Part shown: piece after piece, positions 52,687-52,782 of the stretch | How positions within the stretch are numbered: position 1 is the stretch's first letter | Layout: each line of letters opens with the position of its first letter | Origin: Geobacteraceae bacterium | Lineage (GTDB): Bacteria; Desulfobacterota; Desulfuromonadia; Geobacterales; Geobacteraceae | Length of the DNA stretch: 52,782 nucleotides | Direction: 5' to 3' | Assembly: GCA_029975275.1 (NCBI GenBank) | Contig: JARKPN010000164.1 | Span: 1 to 52,782, forward strand | The notes under the pieces: generated by a model | Database searches by the model: none | The model's input: only the letters and a program-made list of their open reading frames with translations | Told to the model about the DNA's origin: nothing | Translations under genes and position numbers: made by a program

Positions 52687-52782
52687 CTAGTACTGGTAAT
52701 ACCAGACCTCATTGGAGGAACCGGTAACGTAGAGCCTCTTGAGGGTGGAATCGTAGGTCGCGTGGCCGGCGTAGTTGTCGGG
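52687..52782 (-). CDS. C-terminal end of an unidentified protein (partial)
   Basis: Only the last 31 residues are visible: PDNYAGHATYDSTLKRLYV, then TGSSNEVWYYQY and a stop. The rest lies beyond the right edge. The pattern of aromatic residues with Asp, Ser and Gly suggests a beta-rich repeat or propeller protein, but that is weak. A good terminator follows. No family can be named. Confidence 0.6.
   Translation of the reverse strand, partial: PDNYAGHATYDSTLKRLYVTGSSNEVWYYQY

Overview
The window is a GC-rich bacterial chromosome segment from an anaerobe. The gene content (a bifurcating-type and a sensory [FeFe] hydrogenase, a selenocysteine formate dehydrogenase, Rex, NtrC/sigma-54 control, a DUF3015 lipoprotein, a PHP-UvrD helicase) fits best with a Desulfuromonadota bacterium of the Geobacter/Pelobacter type. 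That placement is inference from gene content; no rRNA is present. No tRNA, rRNA, CRISPR array, transposase or phage gene was found.

Region 1 (1-20356, all on the minus strand) is a hydrogen/formate module. Read in the direction of transcription it holds hydC, a small [2Fe-2S] protein, hydB and hydA (NAD-linked multimeric hydrogenase); hydG-aspA-hydF (H-cluster maturation, overlapping genes); a formate dehydrogenase; a formate/oxalate-type MFS carrier; a gamma carbonic anhydrase; a fused FdhD-MobA protein; then rex, a [2Fe-2S] ferredoxin, a PAS-containing sensory hydrogenase, a SpoIIE-type phosphatase, and the start of another NuoE/HydC-like gene cut by the window edge. The formate dehydrogenase looks like two genes but is one: an in-frame UGA sits at the active-site position and is followed by a SECIS hairpin with a GGUCU loop. 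Shared palindromes before rex and before the formate dehydrogenase suggest common redox control.

Region 2 (21081-34022, minus strand) is a metal-response locus. A histidine kinase and an NtrC-type regulator lie upstream of a good sigma-54 promoter with two palindromes spaced 22 bp apart. This promoter would drive a heavy-metal-associated (HMA) domain protein, a DUF2318 protein, a MacB/FtsX-type permease and its ATPase, a CusCBA-type RND pump and a His/Met-rich periplasmic protein. Three copies of a structured dispersed repeat of about 205 bp lie in spacers here, and a second, MITE-like repeat family has copies at 28638 and 40178.

Region 3 (34468-52782) is mixed. It holds a small unknown protein behind a near-perfect sigma-54 promoter, a rhomboid protease, the PHP-UvrD fusion, a DUF3015 lipoprotein, a DUF4105/Lnb-like protein, a thiolase/hydroxyacyl-CoA dehydrogenase/crotonase set for C4 acyl-CoA metabolism, a radical SAM protein with its DUF4130 partner (predicted DNA repair or modification), a frameshifted DUF1499 membrane protein, a YtxH protein, an OmpA-family protein, a lipoprotein with seven tandem repeats, and the end of one further gene.
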